The translations under genes and the position numbers were made by a program. The notes under the pieces are model-generated. The model did not search any database. It was not told the origin of the DNA and saw only the letters and a program-made list of their open reading frames with translations. From positions 62,001 through 126,000 of the forward strand of contig NZ_CYSP01000003.1 of NCBI RefSeq assembly GCF_001298735.1: DNA of 64,000 nt, in the 5' to 3' direction. Position 1 is the stretch's first letter. Each line of letters starts with the position of its first letter. This document shows positions 19,641 through 29,197 of this stretch, piece after piece. The DNA comes from Propionispora sp. 2/2-37 (GTDB taxonomy: Bacteria > Bacillota > Negativicutes > Propionisporales > Propionisporaceae).

Positions 19641-22581
19641 CTGTAACCACCCGTATAAATTGTTCTATATTTTCCGATCGTTTCATTTTCAGCAGCTGTT
19701 CACCATCATTGAGCAGTGCATACAGCTTGCGGAATGCATCTTTTTGATAGCTGTTCAGAGCCAACATAAAGACGATCTCCACCTGATGTCCGTCAACCCA
19801 CTCAATCGGCTGCTTAAGGGTCATAACGGCAATTGCCGGTTTGACGATATATTCCGGGCTGCCGTGCGGCAAGGCCACATCCTGAAATACAGTCTGGGCC
19901 AACGCTTCCCGTTCATGGATGGATACAATGTACTGTTCGCGCACATACCCCTGCCGGATCAGCCGCTGCCCGAGACTATTAAGCACTTCATTCTTGTTAT
20001 GACAGAATTGTTTTAAGAACACCAGTTCCGGCCGAATCAGCCCATTCAACAGGCAGGCGGTATCCGGCAGCTCAGGCCCAGGCTTATAATAACCGCCCCG
20101 CAACCGCACAATTTTTTTGAGTTTTTCCAGCCCGTTCCCTTTGACAATTTCCTTAGCGGTAATAAAAGGAATTCCCGGTACTAACGTCCTGATCGTTCCA
20201 ACCACCGCCAGCAAGTTATAGCTTTGGCCGATTTGCGTCAGCCGGCTTTGGACATCTTCATCAGTTAAAGCCCCCAGGGTGATCAGTTTTACCTGTTTCT
20301 CCGGCATAAAATCGTCAATCATCCTGGCAACCCACTCTGCAGTCCCCCGACCAGTCAAACAAATACTGACAATGGCATCCGGCAGCTTATTCTCCGGCCC
20401 GCCATGATATTCATCCAACTCACAACTCAAATTATCCCATTTTAAGGCATTAGCTATTTCGTCGATATCCGCATCCGGCACAAGCGCTTTGCGTACAGCC
20501 TCGATAACCATCGGCGTATTGACCCGTGTTACCGTACGCGTTACAACACCCAGCGCATCCGTGATCAGCTTGCCAAAACCCACTAAAGATCCCATATCGG
20601 CCAGTATCAGCACCCCCTTGCCACTGTCGGCCTGTCTGACAATCGGAAGCGCCCGCTGCAAAGCAGCCTCTGAGCTTTCTTCCAGTGGCATTTCCAGGGC
20701 TTTGGCATACTCAACCCCCAGCAGCCGGTTAGCTACCTGCACCATACCTTCCGCTACCCGGCCGTGTGTTAGTACAACAACCCCCACATGCGCTCCATTT
20801 AGCGGATCCTTTTTTGCATACGCTTTGAGATACATAGTAATAAAACCGATTTCATCCTCCGGCAGATCATTGCCCAGGTAGTAAGATGCAATCTGTATCA
20901 TTTTACCGGCCAGTTCATATTCTGACGGATATTCATTTTGCAGCTGCTGAAACTGGGGATTTACAATCAGTTTCGTATTCATGCGTAAGCGTTCACAGCT
21001 TGCTGCCAGGTGAGTGGATAAACAATAAAACAGGCTATCATCAATATCCGGCAACCGGGTTTTCGCCAGTTTAATCATCCGGTCCACCGCATTGACAATT
21101 TTTTCACCGACAATTTTCTCCAAATCCTGCCGGATTAAGGTGCGCTTATTCTTTTGCACCTGCTTAATCAGCTGGCGGACTTTCATTTCCAACTCATCGC
21201 TGATCACCCGGTTAATAATAGAAATATCAATCCCTTGATTTTCCATCTTGATATAATTGTCTTCAATTTCCTGATATACCGCACCTGGCAGCAAATAAGG
21301 CGTCTCCTGCAAGGGATAGCGTTGTTGGTCCGTTGGCGAGACCTCCAGGTCGCCCTGTAAAATGGCTTCTACCACATGGCGTTGTTCCGTCAGATACAGC
21401 AAGCCCCTCACCACTTGAGGCGCCAAATCGGTTATTTCCACTTTTAACAACTCTTCCTTTTGCACCATATGTTTTAAAAAGGCACGGGCGCACGCTACCT
21501 GAATATCCGACCGCAACTGACCGATATTGCCGTGACATTCGTACATGAGCAAAGCCACAACGGCGTTATACGCAACACGAATAGTCAATTGAATGCGGCT
21601 GGCTTCTTCTCTGACAAAACTCACTATAATTTGAAACCGTTCTTCCAGCGGACGCTGGGCAAGCCCCGGCAGCTCAATTACCATTGGTATGCGGCGGCGG
21701 AAAGGCAGTAATAAAAAGGATTCTATATTCTCCGTAGTTGCCGCAATGAGCATTAAGGTGACACCACGAAAGGTATCACTTTCACCCAAACGGCGAAATT
21801 TCCCCTTGTCGATTAAATAATACAAAATTTCCTGACCTTCCGGCGGCAGCCGGTGAATCTCATCTAAAAACAACATCCCCTGATTAGCCTTTTCCACTAA
21901 CCCTTCCTTATCCGTATCCGCACCGGTAAAAGCACCTTTTACATATCCGAACAGCTGTGCCATTAATAACTGCGGAGTTTCGGCATAATCTGCACAGTTA
22001 AAGACAACAAAGGGCGTATGTTCCGGTTTGTTGCCGGACTCTACGGCAAAACGGTGCATACAAAACGCCAGTTCACTTTTACCAACGCCGGTCGCCCCCG
22101 CAATCAGGGTATGCAAACCCTTGGGCGGGTAGAGGACAGCCGCCTTGGCCAACTCCACCTGAGTCCGCAAACTCCCCTGTGATCCGATTAAAGCATCAAA
22201 TGCTGTTTGCAGTCTCTCCTTGCTAGTAGCCGGAGAATGATTATCAGCCCTCCTAATCCTGTTACCGTTAAGCGGCTGAGTAGGTTCCGCCGCCTTAATC
22301 TGCTGCCATACCTCACTGACGGCATGGCGCGACACACAAAAACCGGCTTCATTTAATTTTTGCGTTAATGCCCGTTCGGACAGTGCGGGGAAACCAGCCA
22401 GTATTTCCTGAATTGCCTTTTTCATCGGTTCACGCATTCTCTGCCGGGAATTGCCGATTCCCAGAGAACGCCTTATTTTGGCCACATCACTCCTTCCCAT
22501 CCCCAGCTGCTTGGCAATCTCCTCGTCAGTCAGAGGATTTTTTTTGTTTTCCTGATTGATAATGTCTTGTAACTGTTGCAT
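19624..22581 (-). CDS. LevR-family sigma-54-dependent activator with PTS regulation domains
   Basis: A 985-residue regulator. Order of domains: an N-terminal helix-turn-helix region (about 1-100), a AAA+ module with Walker A GATGVGKSE (162-170), the sigma-54 contact loop GAFTGA (216-221) and LFLDEIHR (237-244), then PRD, EIIA-Man-like (VVLTHGRVAEGM), EIIB-like, and a C-terminal EIIA-like domain (ALPHGSPEYI). In this family PTS phosphorylation of the PRD and EII-like histidines reports sugar transport. It is the first gene of the operon and has its own sigma-54 promoter at 22604-22619, so autoactivation together with the PTS genes is likely. Length is typical of the group. Confidence 0.93.
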   Translation of the reverse strand: MQQLQDIINQENKKNPLTDEEIAKQLGMGRSDVAKIRRSLGIGNSRQRMREPMKKAIQEILAGFPALSERALTQKLNEAGFCVSRHAVSEVWQQIKAAEPTQPLNGNRIRRADNHSPATSKERLQTAFDALIGSQGSLRTQVELAKAAVLYPPKGLHTLIAGATGVGKSELAFCMHRFAVESGNKPEHTPFVVFNCADYAETPQLLMAQLFGYVKGAFTGADTDKEGLVEKANQGMLFLDEIHRLPPEGQEILYYLIDKGKFRRLGESDTFRGVTLMLIAATTENIESFLLLPFRRRIPMVIELPGLAQRPLEERFQIIVSFVREEASRIQLTIRVAYNAVVALLMYECHGNIGQLRSDIQVACARAFLKHMVQKEELLKVEITDLAPQVVRGLLYLTEQRHVVEAILQGDLEVSPTDQQRYPLQETPYLLPGAVYQEIEDNYIKMENQGIDISIINRVISDELEMKVRQLIKQVQKNKRTLIRQDLEKIVGEKIVNAVDRMIKLAKTRLPDIDDSLFYCLSTHLAASCERLRMNTKLIVNPQFQQLQNEYPSEYELAGKMIQIASYYLGNDLPEDEIGFITMYLKAYAKKDPLNGAHVGVVVLTHGRVAEGMVQVANRLLGVEYAKALEMPLEESSEAALQRALPIVRQADSGKGVLILADMGSLVGFGKLITDALGVVTRTVTRVNTPMVIEAVRKALVPDADIDEIANALKWDNLSCELDEYHGGPENKLPDAIVSICLTGRGTAEWVARMIDDFMPEKQVKLITLGALTDEDVQSRLTQIGQSYNLLAVVGTIRTLVPGIPFITAKEIVKGNGLEKLKKIVRLRGGYYKPGPELPDTACLLNGLIRPELVFLKQFCHNKNEVLNSLGQRLIRQGYVREQYIVSIHEREALAQTVFQDVALPHGSPEYIVKPAIAVMTLKQPIEWVDGHQVEIVFMLALNSYQKDAFRKLYALLNDGEQLLKMKRSENIEQFIRVVTDGEMF

Positions 22582-22603
22582 TTACCCCACCGCCCTTATA
22601 TAC

Positions 22604-22619
22604 TGCAATTAGCGTGCCA
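22604..22619 (-). promoter_or_regulatory. Sigma-54 (-24/-12) promoter of the PTS operon
   Basis: The minus strand reads TGGCACGCTAATTGCA, which fits the sigma-54 consensus TGGCACR-N4-TTGCW without a mismatch. The expected start near 22593 leaves only about 12 nt of leader, so the ribosome site GGTGGGG (22585-22591) lies almost at the 5' end. Confidence 0.92.
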
Positions 22620-22883
22620 AGCTCTGACACGTTTTGCGCAAAAAACCGGCAATCCCTTTTTATATAAATGTTTTAAAATTAATTATTATTTTTTTTGAAC
22701 AAATACTACCACCCTTCGAAAAATTTCCAACAGATCAGATTATTGCGAATATAGAGAATTTAATTAGAAATCCGCTATTTTTACGGGATTATTATACACA
22801 AATTCTGCCAGGCTGGCTATTTTTATGACAACTGGAGCACATTGGGGACCACAGACACTTATATGACTCTGTATTCCACACTA

Positions 22884-22911
22884 TTGATTTTTCAATAAAA
22901 TCTGTTATGAT
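22884..22911 (+). promoter_or_regulatory. Sigma-70-type promoter for the GpsA-like gene
   Basis: TTGATT and TATGAT are separated by 16 nt, 73 nt before the start codon of the dehydrogenase. The rest of the divergent gap 22620-22883 is AT-rich and shows no gene. Upstream activator sites for the LevR-type regulator are expected there, but I could not define them. Confidence 0.6.
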
Positions 22912-22983
22912 AAAGGCGGTAGGCACCATTTTGTCAACTGTTGTTCTCTTACTCCACCAAACAAAAAAGAGGAGTGTTGACAA

Positions 22984-24084
22984 ATGTCAAAAGTAACAAT
23001 TATTGGAGCAGGTGCGATGGGAAGCGCTTTAGCTGTGCCGCTTATTAAAAATGGACATGAAGTACGGCTTTGGGGCACCGAACTCGACAATAAGATTATC
23101 AAGGCTTTAAAAGCAGGCCAGGATCATCCGAAACATAAACATCCTTTGCCGCCGGCAGTCAAACCCTTCTATGAAGAAGAATTGACTGCGGCCATGCAAA
23201 ATACCGAAATGGTGATTATGGCGATAACCTCTAATGCGCTGGGGATGATTTTTGAACGTGTTATTCCCTATTTAACTCCCGGTATGATCGTCGGCAGCGT
23301 TACCAAGGGCTTTGAATATGATGCAAGCGGCAGAGTCGTCCTTTTACCCCATATTCTTAAAGAACGCTTACCCGAACATTTGAAAGAAAGCATTTCTTTT
23401 GTCTTCGTCGGCGGTCCCTGCAAAGCCATTGAAGTAGTATGGGAATCGCCCACATCGGTTACTTATTCCAGTGCCAATTTGGCTGCTGCCAGATTCCTGC
23501 AAAGCAAACTAATGACCGATGCCTACCGGGTCGAAGTCAATACCGACGTAATCGGTACGGAAATTTGTGCTGCCATGAAAAATGCCTATGCCGTGGGATT
23601 GGGCATGGCCGAAGGCTTTAAAGACCGTCAGGGCTTTTTGCATAACAATACAAAGTCCGCCCTGTTCACTTTTGCTATTGCTGAGATGGGTCTTCTGGCC
23701 AAAGCGCTGGGCGGCAGGCTATCCTCGGTTTACGGCCTTCCCGGAGTGGGAGATCTTGAGGTAACCGGTGAAGCCGGGCGTAACCGTACTCTTGGCGAAG
23801 TTCTCGGAGCCGGCCTTACTGCCAGTCAGGCCATTGCCAAGATGAAAGCCGAGGGAATTACTGTAGAGGGATATCCAGCTATCCGGTTCGGTTACTTAAT
23901 GGCCCAACAGCTTCAGGAAGAACAGAAACTGGCTATCCGTGATTTGCCGCTGCTAAATGGCCTGTACCGGATCTTATATGAAGACGCCCCCTGTTATGAA
24001 ACGATCAAGACCCTGTTACAGGAGTGTACCGGCGCCTATACTGAAAATAATAAACTACCTTACTTGGAAGTGAACCCCGGTTAA
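22984..24084 (+). CDS. gpsA: NAD(P)-dependent glycerol-3-phosphate dehydrogenase-like protein
   Basis: A 366-residue protein of the GpsA fold. The Rossmann motif GAGAMG is at 8-13 and a C-terminal all-helical domain includes LPGVGDLEVTGEAGRNRTLGE, close to the canonical GDLxxTcxSxxSRN-like motif. The catalytic-lysine segment reads EICAAMKNAYAVGLGMAEGF, which diverges from the usual housekeeping version, and the protein is about 30 residues longer than usual. It may be a paralogue acting on another polyol phosphate, conceivably linked to the divergent PTS. The ribosome site AGAGGAGTG precedes the ATG. A terminator follows at 24130. Confidence 0.8.
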   Translation: MSKVTIIGAGAMGSALAVPLIKNGHEVRLWGTELDNKIIKALKAGQDHPKHKHPLPPAVKPFYEEELTAAMQNTEMVIMAITSNALGMIFERVIPYLTPGMIVGSVTKGFEYDASGRVVLLPHILKERLPEHLKESISFVFVGGPCKAIEVVWESPTSVTYSSANLAAARFLQSKLMTDAYRVEVNTDVIGTEICAAMKNAYAVGLGMAEGFKDRQGFLHNNTKSALFTFAIAEMGLLAKALGGRLSSVYGLPGVGDLEVTGEAGRNRTLGEVLGAGLTASQAIAKMKAEGITVEGYPAIRFGYLMAQQLQEEQKLAIRDLPLLNGLYRILYEDAPCYETIKTLLQECTGAYTENNKLPYLEVNPG

Positions 24085-24129
24085 GGAGGAGTAAACAAAA
24101 CCGCCTTGCAGAAGATTGCTCAAAATACG

Positions 24130-24168
24130 CTGACACCGTTTTATATCCGGTGTCAGTTTCTGTTTTTG
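24130..24168 (+). terminator. Terminator of the GpsA-like gene
   Basis: CTGACACCG and CGGTGTCAG enclose a 9-nt loop and are followed by TTTCTGTTTTT, 46 nt after the stop codon. Confidence 0.85.
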
Positions 24169-24351
24169 CGCTACATCATGCAGTTACAATTAAGGTTTTT
24201 TCTTTATCCCATATTAAAAATTCCGGTCTTATATTGCCATTATTTTCCTTCAATCATTGGCTGCAGACTCTTGCTATACTACTTCCTGTCATACATTTAT
24301 CATATTTTTCTACTATACTGGCAGCAAGGAAAATATTGGAGGTCTTTAAAT

Positions 24352-24741
24352 GTGAACGATATACAAATTGCCCGGAAGCTGCATATGTGGCTGGGACTCA
24401 TTTTATCCATCTTTCTGCTGCTTGAGGCTTTTACCGGTCTTATTCTGGCTGAACCCGGGCTGATCGGAGCGACAAAAAACCATCCGCCGCAAAGGTCCGG
24501 CGTAAAAACCGTTCAGGAAACACCCCCTTCTGATTTAACTGCCGGTAATAACCCAAACATAAGTAAAACAGTTCCCGCCTCAACCGGAGTATTATCGCTG
24601 CCCATGTTAAAAGAACTCCATCAGGGAATGATCGGTAACCAAAACTTCCGCTGGATTATTGACATAACTGCCATTGGCATGATTCTCCTGACAATAACAG
24701 GCCTTTACCTTTCCGTACCTCTGCTAACAAAACGACTCTAG
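24352..24741 (+). CDS. PepSY-associated (PepSY_TM-like) small membrane protein
   Basis: A 129-residue protein starting at GTG 24352, which has a TTGGAGG site 9 nt upstream; the frame is open further upstream but only through the preceding terminator region. It has two transmembrane helices: ARKLHMWLGLILSIFLLLEA near residues 7-26 and IIDITAIGMILLTITGLYL near the C-terminus. The LHMWLG and LKELHQG histidine segments are typical of PepSY-associated proteins, often linked to metal or haem handling. It is monocistronic, with a terminator 1 nt downstream. Confidence 0.7.
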   Translation: MNDIQIARKLHMWLGLILSIFLLLEAFTGLILAEPGLIGATKNHPPQRSGVKTVQETPPSDLTAGNNPNISKTVPASTGVLSLPMLKELHQGMIGNQNFRWIIDITAIGMILLTITGLYLSVPLLTKRL

Positions 24742-24742
24742 A

Positions 24743-24775
24743 AAAACCCCGCTTTCAGATGGAAAGCGGGGTTTT
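24743..24775 (+). terminator. Rho-independent terminator
   Basis: AAAACCCCGCTTTC and GAAAGCGGGGTTTT form a perfect 14-bp stem around AGATG, immediately after the PepSY-type gene. The A- and T-runs make it usable in both directions, so it may also end the opposing HD-GYP gene. Confidence 0.92.
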
Positions 24776-24861
24776 CTATATGTAGCCGGCTTAGTAAATA
24801 CTTGCTTAGTTGGCTCGTCAATCACCGTCCCGGTCAGTTTCAAAGATTAACTATAACCTGT

Positions 24862-25731
24862 TTAAATGAATAGTTTACTAAACTCGTCCACAACTAAAGG
24901 ATGATAGTCAATTTCTTTATATTGTAATATATGGACGAGAGCTTCATCCGGCAAAAGAACTTCCCGTTGCGTAGTGGCGGTTGTGAGTTTGTCGAAATCA
25001 TTGGCAACACTTACAATAACGGTATTGCGATGAATTTCCTCCCCGGCCAGGCCTTGCGGATAACCGTCTCCCGCATATTTTTCATGGTGCTGCTGCGCTA
25101 CCAAATATATACTTGGCGGCAACATGTCTCCTGCCAGCAGTTCCCCTCCTAACACGGGATGTTGCTGAAATATCATTTCTCCTCCCGCACTGATTTCTTC
25201 TTCCTCGTTTAAAACCGACTTAGGCAACAGTATCTTTCCTATATCATGAAAAAGGGCCCCCAAAGTAAGATCGCGCAAAGCCGCCTCATCAAATTTCAGT
25301 TTTTTTGCGATGGAGATGGACAGCAAAGCGACATTAATCGAATGGGAATACGTGACCCTGCGCCCCTGAGCAAGAACTTTGATATTATTACTTAAAAAAG
25401 GATCCTCCTGGATTTCTTTCAAAAATTTATTCAAGTATTTTGATGCTGGACCGACAACTTCCATATCCAGCCGTTGAAATTTCGGGTCCAATTTTGCCGG
25501 TACCCGAAAGCGGGGATCATGGCCTTGTAACAGATGGTTGCCGGAAACAATACTATGTTTTTTTAATTGAGCCGGTAAAATTTCAAAACTAATTCCCCTG
25601 AGCTCCAGTTTTTCAATCACACTGGGCGTAAGCAGAGTCCCCTTGGCTAGCAACAGTCTCCCGAACTTATCCGTTATATCATGTGCGGCATAACCAAGTA
25701 CGTTAGATCCCTTGGTATGTTTAAAATTCAT
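24862..25731 (-). CDS. HD-GYP domain protein, putative cyclic-di-GMP phosphodiesterase
   Basis: A 289-residue protein. The C-terminal half is an HD-GYP domain with the HD pair FHDIGK and the GYP signature HHEKYAGDGYPQGL, which hydrolyse c-di-GMP in characterised members. The first 110 or so residues form an N-terminal region (AHDITDKFGRLLLAKG) common in Firmicute HD-GYP proteins but without a named sensory function. No membrane segment is seen. The second of two adjacent ATG codons is preferred for its distance from GGAGGG. It is monocistronic. Confidence 0.88.
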   Translation of the reverse strand: MNFKHTKGSNVLGYAAHDITDKFGRLLLAKGTLLTPSVIEKLELRGISFEILPAQLKKHSIVSGNHLLQGHDPRFRVPAKLDPKFQRLDMEVVGPASKYLNKFLKEIQEDPFLSNNIKVLAQGRRVTYSHSINVALLSISIAKKLKFDEAALRDLTLGALFHDIGKILLPKSVLNEEEEISAGGEMIFQQHPVLGGELLAGDMLPPSIYLVAQQHHEKYAGDGYPQGLAGEEIHRNTVIVSVANDFDKLTTATTQREVLLPDEALVHILQYKEIDYHPLVVDEFSKLFI

Positions 25732-25908
25732 CATAGCCCTCCTCGTAGCATAATTTCCTGCCTGTACAGTAAGCTACAGCATTTACTAATTAGTTTAGAA
25801 CGGATAGGACAAAAAAACTATTGGCACCGGATATCAAACTTTTTCCCAAAAAAGACCTGTCTATTGTACTTAAGAACCAATATCAACAGCTCTCCAAATA
25901 AATTAAGG

Positions 25909-27618
25909 TCACTTTGGCAAATTGAGCCGGTACAGTTTGATTGCCGTTGCCAATGTTAATTTTGTTTCAAAATGACTAATCGATACTCCCAATATAGCTT
26001 CGATTCTGTGTTTACGAAAAACGACCGTATTGTGATGTAAAAACAATCTGTTTGCAGTTTCTTTTAAACTCTGACTCTGTAAAATCATTTCCAAAGTCGT
26101 CAGATAATCAGTTCCTTTGTCAGTGTCATATTTTATGAGTTTTCCAATCGTATCCCGGACGAACGCAGCGGTTCTCGAACGTGTTCCCTGATCTAAAAAA
26201 AGCTGCAATATTCCTAAATCTTTATAATGGATAATTTCACCGTTCCCTTCAACACAACTAGAAGCCATATTGGCTTCTAATGCCTGCTGAAAACTTTCCC
26301 GGAACCCTGCTAAGCCATTATGAATCTCGCCGACACCAATAGTCACCCGCAAATCCTCATGGTGATCCCCTATTCTCTGTTTGATATATTGTGCCAATTC
26401 CATCGTGCTGTTTACAAATGGTTGGTCTAAAGCGGTAATGCGGCATAAGACCCCGATCTGATTCCGGTTTCTCCAGGTAGTACAACCATTAATACCCTGC
26501 AGATCGTCAATGATTTCGTCTTTAATAGCCTGAATATCAATATAGGTACCTCCATGATTAAGAAAATCCTTATTCTGTACCTCTATAGTGATAACCAGGC
26601 AAAATAAAAATCCAGTGAACTCCAGTCCCATATTGCTTGCATGAACCATTTTTTCCTCTGTTACAGAATGTTCTTCGTACAAAAATTCATTTAACAATTC
26701 ACTTCGCCGTCGCGCTTCATAAGCAACTTGCAGCATATATCTGGATTTTTCCTGTTCAGTCACATCAAGCAATATCATCGCAACCGTCTTTTTTCCCCCG
26801 GTCTGGTAATCCATTGGTGTAATGCGGATAATAAAAGTCCGCCGGCCTACAGCCGGGAGATTTATATTTAATGTAAATCTCCCGGTGGTTTGTGTTGCAA
26901 TAACCCTGCTGATATTTTCATATATTTGTTTTGCCTGGGCAGAAGGAATAATATCAAAGATTGTTTTATCCCCCTCTCTGCTCTCGCAAAACGGCAGACG
27001 CTCTTTCCGATTACTGAAATTTTCAACGCAATTACCACTTTCATCAAAAATATAACCTGCATCGGATATCGCGGATACAAAATCCTTTAGCAGGGATTTT
27101 CGTTCTTTTGTCCACTTCTCGCGCATTTTACTGTCATGAATATCGACAATAGCTCCTATCCACCGTACCGGCTGTTTATGCTGGTAAAAAAACGCCCTGC
27201 TGCAAACCCGGACCCAACGATAGGAATGATCTCGTTGTTTCAAACGAAAATCCATTTTGAAAAAATCTGTATTTCCCTGCAGATGTTCCTCTTGAATACG
27301 CTGCAATGATTCTTTCTCCGCCGGATGGCAGTAAATACTCCAGTCATCCGGTATGACAATCTGTTCGTGACTTTCATAGCCAAAAATTTCTTTCCAACGG
27401 CTGTTATGATAAAAAACTTGATTAACCACATCCCAATCCCATATGCCCGCTTTTGTTATTTCAGCAATCGTCTGCAACCGGCAGCTTTCCTGCTCGTATG
27501 CTTTTTGCATTCGCGTTATTTTGCTAAGTTCATTTTGCAATGCTCTGATACGGTTAAGCAAGCGACTCTGCCTCTTTCTTAACATTTCCATCATCCTGTA
27601 TGACTTGTCCATCTCCAT
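25909..27618 (-). CDS. PAS-sensor regulator with PucR/CdaR-type helix-turn-helix
   Basis: A 569-residue protein. It starts with a coiled-coil-like segment (about 1-50), then a PAS domain with PAC end (IWDWDVVNQVFYHNSRWKEIFGY to WIGAIVDIHDSK), a second, weaker PAS (about 175-290), a CdaR GGDEF-like linker, and a C-terminal HTH_30 domain (SLKETANRLFLHHNTVVFRK). PucR/CdaR-type proteins activate catabolic genes. The ATG at 27618 has GGAG 9 nt upstream; a TTG at 27639 is less likely. It lies directly downstream of larA in the same direction but past larA's terminator, so it could be the sensor for the larA-symporter operon. That link is inferred. Confidence 0.85.
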   Translation of the reverse strand: MEMDKSYRMMEMLRKRQSRLLNRIRALQNELSKITRMQKAYEQESCRLQTIAEITKAGIWDWDVVNQVFYHNSRWKEIFGYESHEQIVIPDDWSIYCHPAEKESLQRIQEEHLQGNTDFFKMDFRLKQRDHSYRWVRVCSRAFFYQHKQPVRWIGAIVDIHDSKMREKWTKERKSLLKDFVSAISDAGYIFDESGNCVENFSNRKERLPFCESREGDKTIFDIIPSAQAKQIYENISRVIATQTTGRFTLNINLPAVGRRTFIIRITPMDYQTGGKKTVAMILLDVTEQEKSRYMLQVAYEARRRSELLNEFLYEEHSVTEEKMVHASNMGLEFTGFLFCLVITIEVQNKDFLNHGGTYIDIQAIKDEIIDDLQGINGCTTWRNRNQIGVLCRITALDQPFVNSTMELAQYIKQRIGDHHEDLRVTIGVGEIHNGLAGFRESFQQALEANMASSCVEGNGEIIHYKDLGILQLFLDQGTRSRTAAFVRDTIGKLIKYDTDKGTDYLTTLEMILQSQSLKETANRLFLHHNTVVFRKHRIEAILGVSISHFETKLTLATAIKLYRLNLPK

Positions 27619-27819
27619 ATTCTCACTCTCCAGAATCAATGTTTATAACTCGTTTACGGAGAATTCCCCCTAAATGAACATGATAATGAAGATTTATACA
27701 CAAAGCAAATACTGCATACCCAATGAAATGAACTGAAATAAACGGGAATATCACTTGGATCGGATTCCCTGCAATTTATTATGAGAGTGCTGGGAATATA
27801 CTTGCTACGTGCTTTAAAT

Positions 27820-27866
27820 AAAAATACCCGTTTACATGCCGCCCGGCAAGATAAACAGGTATTTTT
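27820..27866 (-). terminator. Terminator of the larA operon
   Basis: ATACCTGTTTA and TAAACGGGTAT pair (one G-U) around a GC-rich loop, followed on the minus strand by TTTTATTT. It begins 9 nt after the larA stop. Confidence 0.82.
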
Positions 27867-27874
27867 TCCATATT

Positions 27875-29167
27875 TTATTTCTTTATTAGAGGCAGCGTAC
27901 TCCCGCCGTGTGGCAGCACCATAATCCTGCAGTTAGACAAGTCAAGCCTTTGCGCGGCAACCCGGATGGCTTCCTCCATACTGTTCACTGCCTTAATACC
28001 GGTTTTCGAAAAAAATTCGGCGTTTTGTGCCAATGTTACGACTACAATCGGAATCTCCCTGGCGGTATATCTCATTTTTACAGCAATAAAACCAGGGACG
28101 GTAAACGCCCTACGCAACGCCAATTCTGCTTCCAAAAGCGACGGATAATCGAACCATTGGCTGAAGTCCGGCGGATCATTAATATCAAGACATTCCATGA
28201 CAGCAATCATCATCCCGCCCTGTTTCACTGCAGGCACCGCGTTATGAATGGATTTACTGGCCTGGTAAAAATTCATATCCTTAGGGAAACCGCCGGCAGA
28301 AACAACCACCAGATCGGCCTGCTGCTCAACCGCGACCCCATAAATCTCTTCCACTTTACGGCAGCCGGCCTGCCAGGCTTCAATCCAGTGACCGGCAAAA
28401 AATCCGGAAATTTCACCTTCCGGAGTCAGCACCACATTAAACAAGAAATCCGGCTCCAGCATACGTGCCATTTCCATCATATCCTGGTGCATATCATTGG
28501 TTTCCAGATTTCCGGACGTACACAGCGGGTTTACCCCTTCTCCCACCACGGGGCTCAGGCAAAAGCGGTGATTTCCCTGGATACTGTCATAGCCGGACAC
28601 CCCGGGTAAAATGGCTTTGCGCCCCCCGCCAAAGCCGGCCATCGGATGATAACAAATGCCGCCTGTTAAAATGATCCGGTCGGCCTCTACTATACGGCGG
28701 TTGATAGTCACCGGCACACCGCGGGACGTGGTCCCGATCTGCACAAAATGCTCCTCCTCCAGGGCATAACTTTGTACTATGGCAACCCGGTCTACAACTT
28801 CCTGACCATAATTCAGAACATTCTCCCTGTCGCTATGGGGACGGTGCGCTCCCAGAGCAACCATAACCGTAATCTGACTGTCCGGAACGCCTGCGGCATT
28901 CAATTCATTAATAAGTGCAGGCAAAAATAAATCATGCCTAACCCATTGCCGGGTAATGTCCGATACTATGATTACTACGGTATCCGAAGAACTGATAATC
29001 TTCTTCAGGGGCGGAGCGCCTATCGGCCGGGTTAGAGCCTGTTGTGCCGCTTTGGTAATATCCCTCACTCCGGCCGCCTGGCTGCCTTCCACCACTTCAA
29101 TATGCCGCGCTTCCGGCAGGACCAGACGCACCATACCCTTTCCAAAGGCCAATTCCATCTCTTGCAT
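27875..29167 (-). CDS. larA: Nickel-dependent lactate racemase family protein LarA
   Basis: A 430-residue protein of the LarA family, which racemises lactate or related 2-hydroxy acids with the nickel-pincer nucleotide cofactor. Functional residues known from Lactiplantibacillus LarA are found at matching places: Asp70 and Arg73 in SDITRQW, His108 in LGAHRP, His174 and Lys184 in HPMAGFGGGRKAILPG (the lysine tethers the cofactor), and His200 in GNHR. No larB, larC or larE cofactor genes are in the window, so they must lie elsewhere. It is the last gene of a symporter/HutP-like/larA operon. LarA homologues use varied hydroxy acids, so the substrate is open. Confidence 0.88.
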   Translation of the reverse strand: MQEMELAFGKGMVRLVLPEARHIEVVEGSQAAGVRDITKAAQQALTRPIGAPPLKKIISSSDTVVIIVSDITRQWVRHDLFLPALINELNAAGVPDSQITVMVALGAHRPHSDRENVLNYGQEVVDRVAIVQSYALEEEHFVQIGTTSRGVPVTINRRIVEADRIILTGGICYHPMAGFGGGRKAILPGVSGYDSIQGNHRFCLSPVVGEGVNPLCTSGNLETNDMHQDMMEMARMLEPDFLFNVVLTPEGEISGFFAGHWIEAWQAGCRKVEEIYGVAVEQQADLVVVSAGGFPKDMNFYQASKSIHNAVPAVKQGGMMIAVMECLDINDPPDFSQWFDYPSLLEAELALRRAFTVPGFIAVKMRYTAREIPIVVVTLAQNAEFFSKTGIKAVNSMEEAIRVAAQRLDLSNCRIMVLPHGGSTLPLIKK

Positions 29168-29197
29168 GTTCTAGACTCCTTTTTAATAAGGTTTGCT

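Noticed and set aside
24106-24354. An N-terminal extension of the PepSY-type protein to the ATG at 24106
   Set aside because: That stretch contains the terminator hairpin of the previous gene; the GTG at 24352 has the proper ribosome site.
27908-28609. A 233-residue open frame on the plus strand inside larA
   Set aside because: The minus strand encodes LarA with all functional residues; the plus frame has no recognisable domain.
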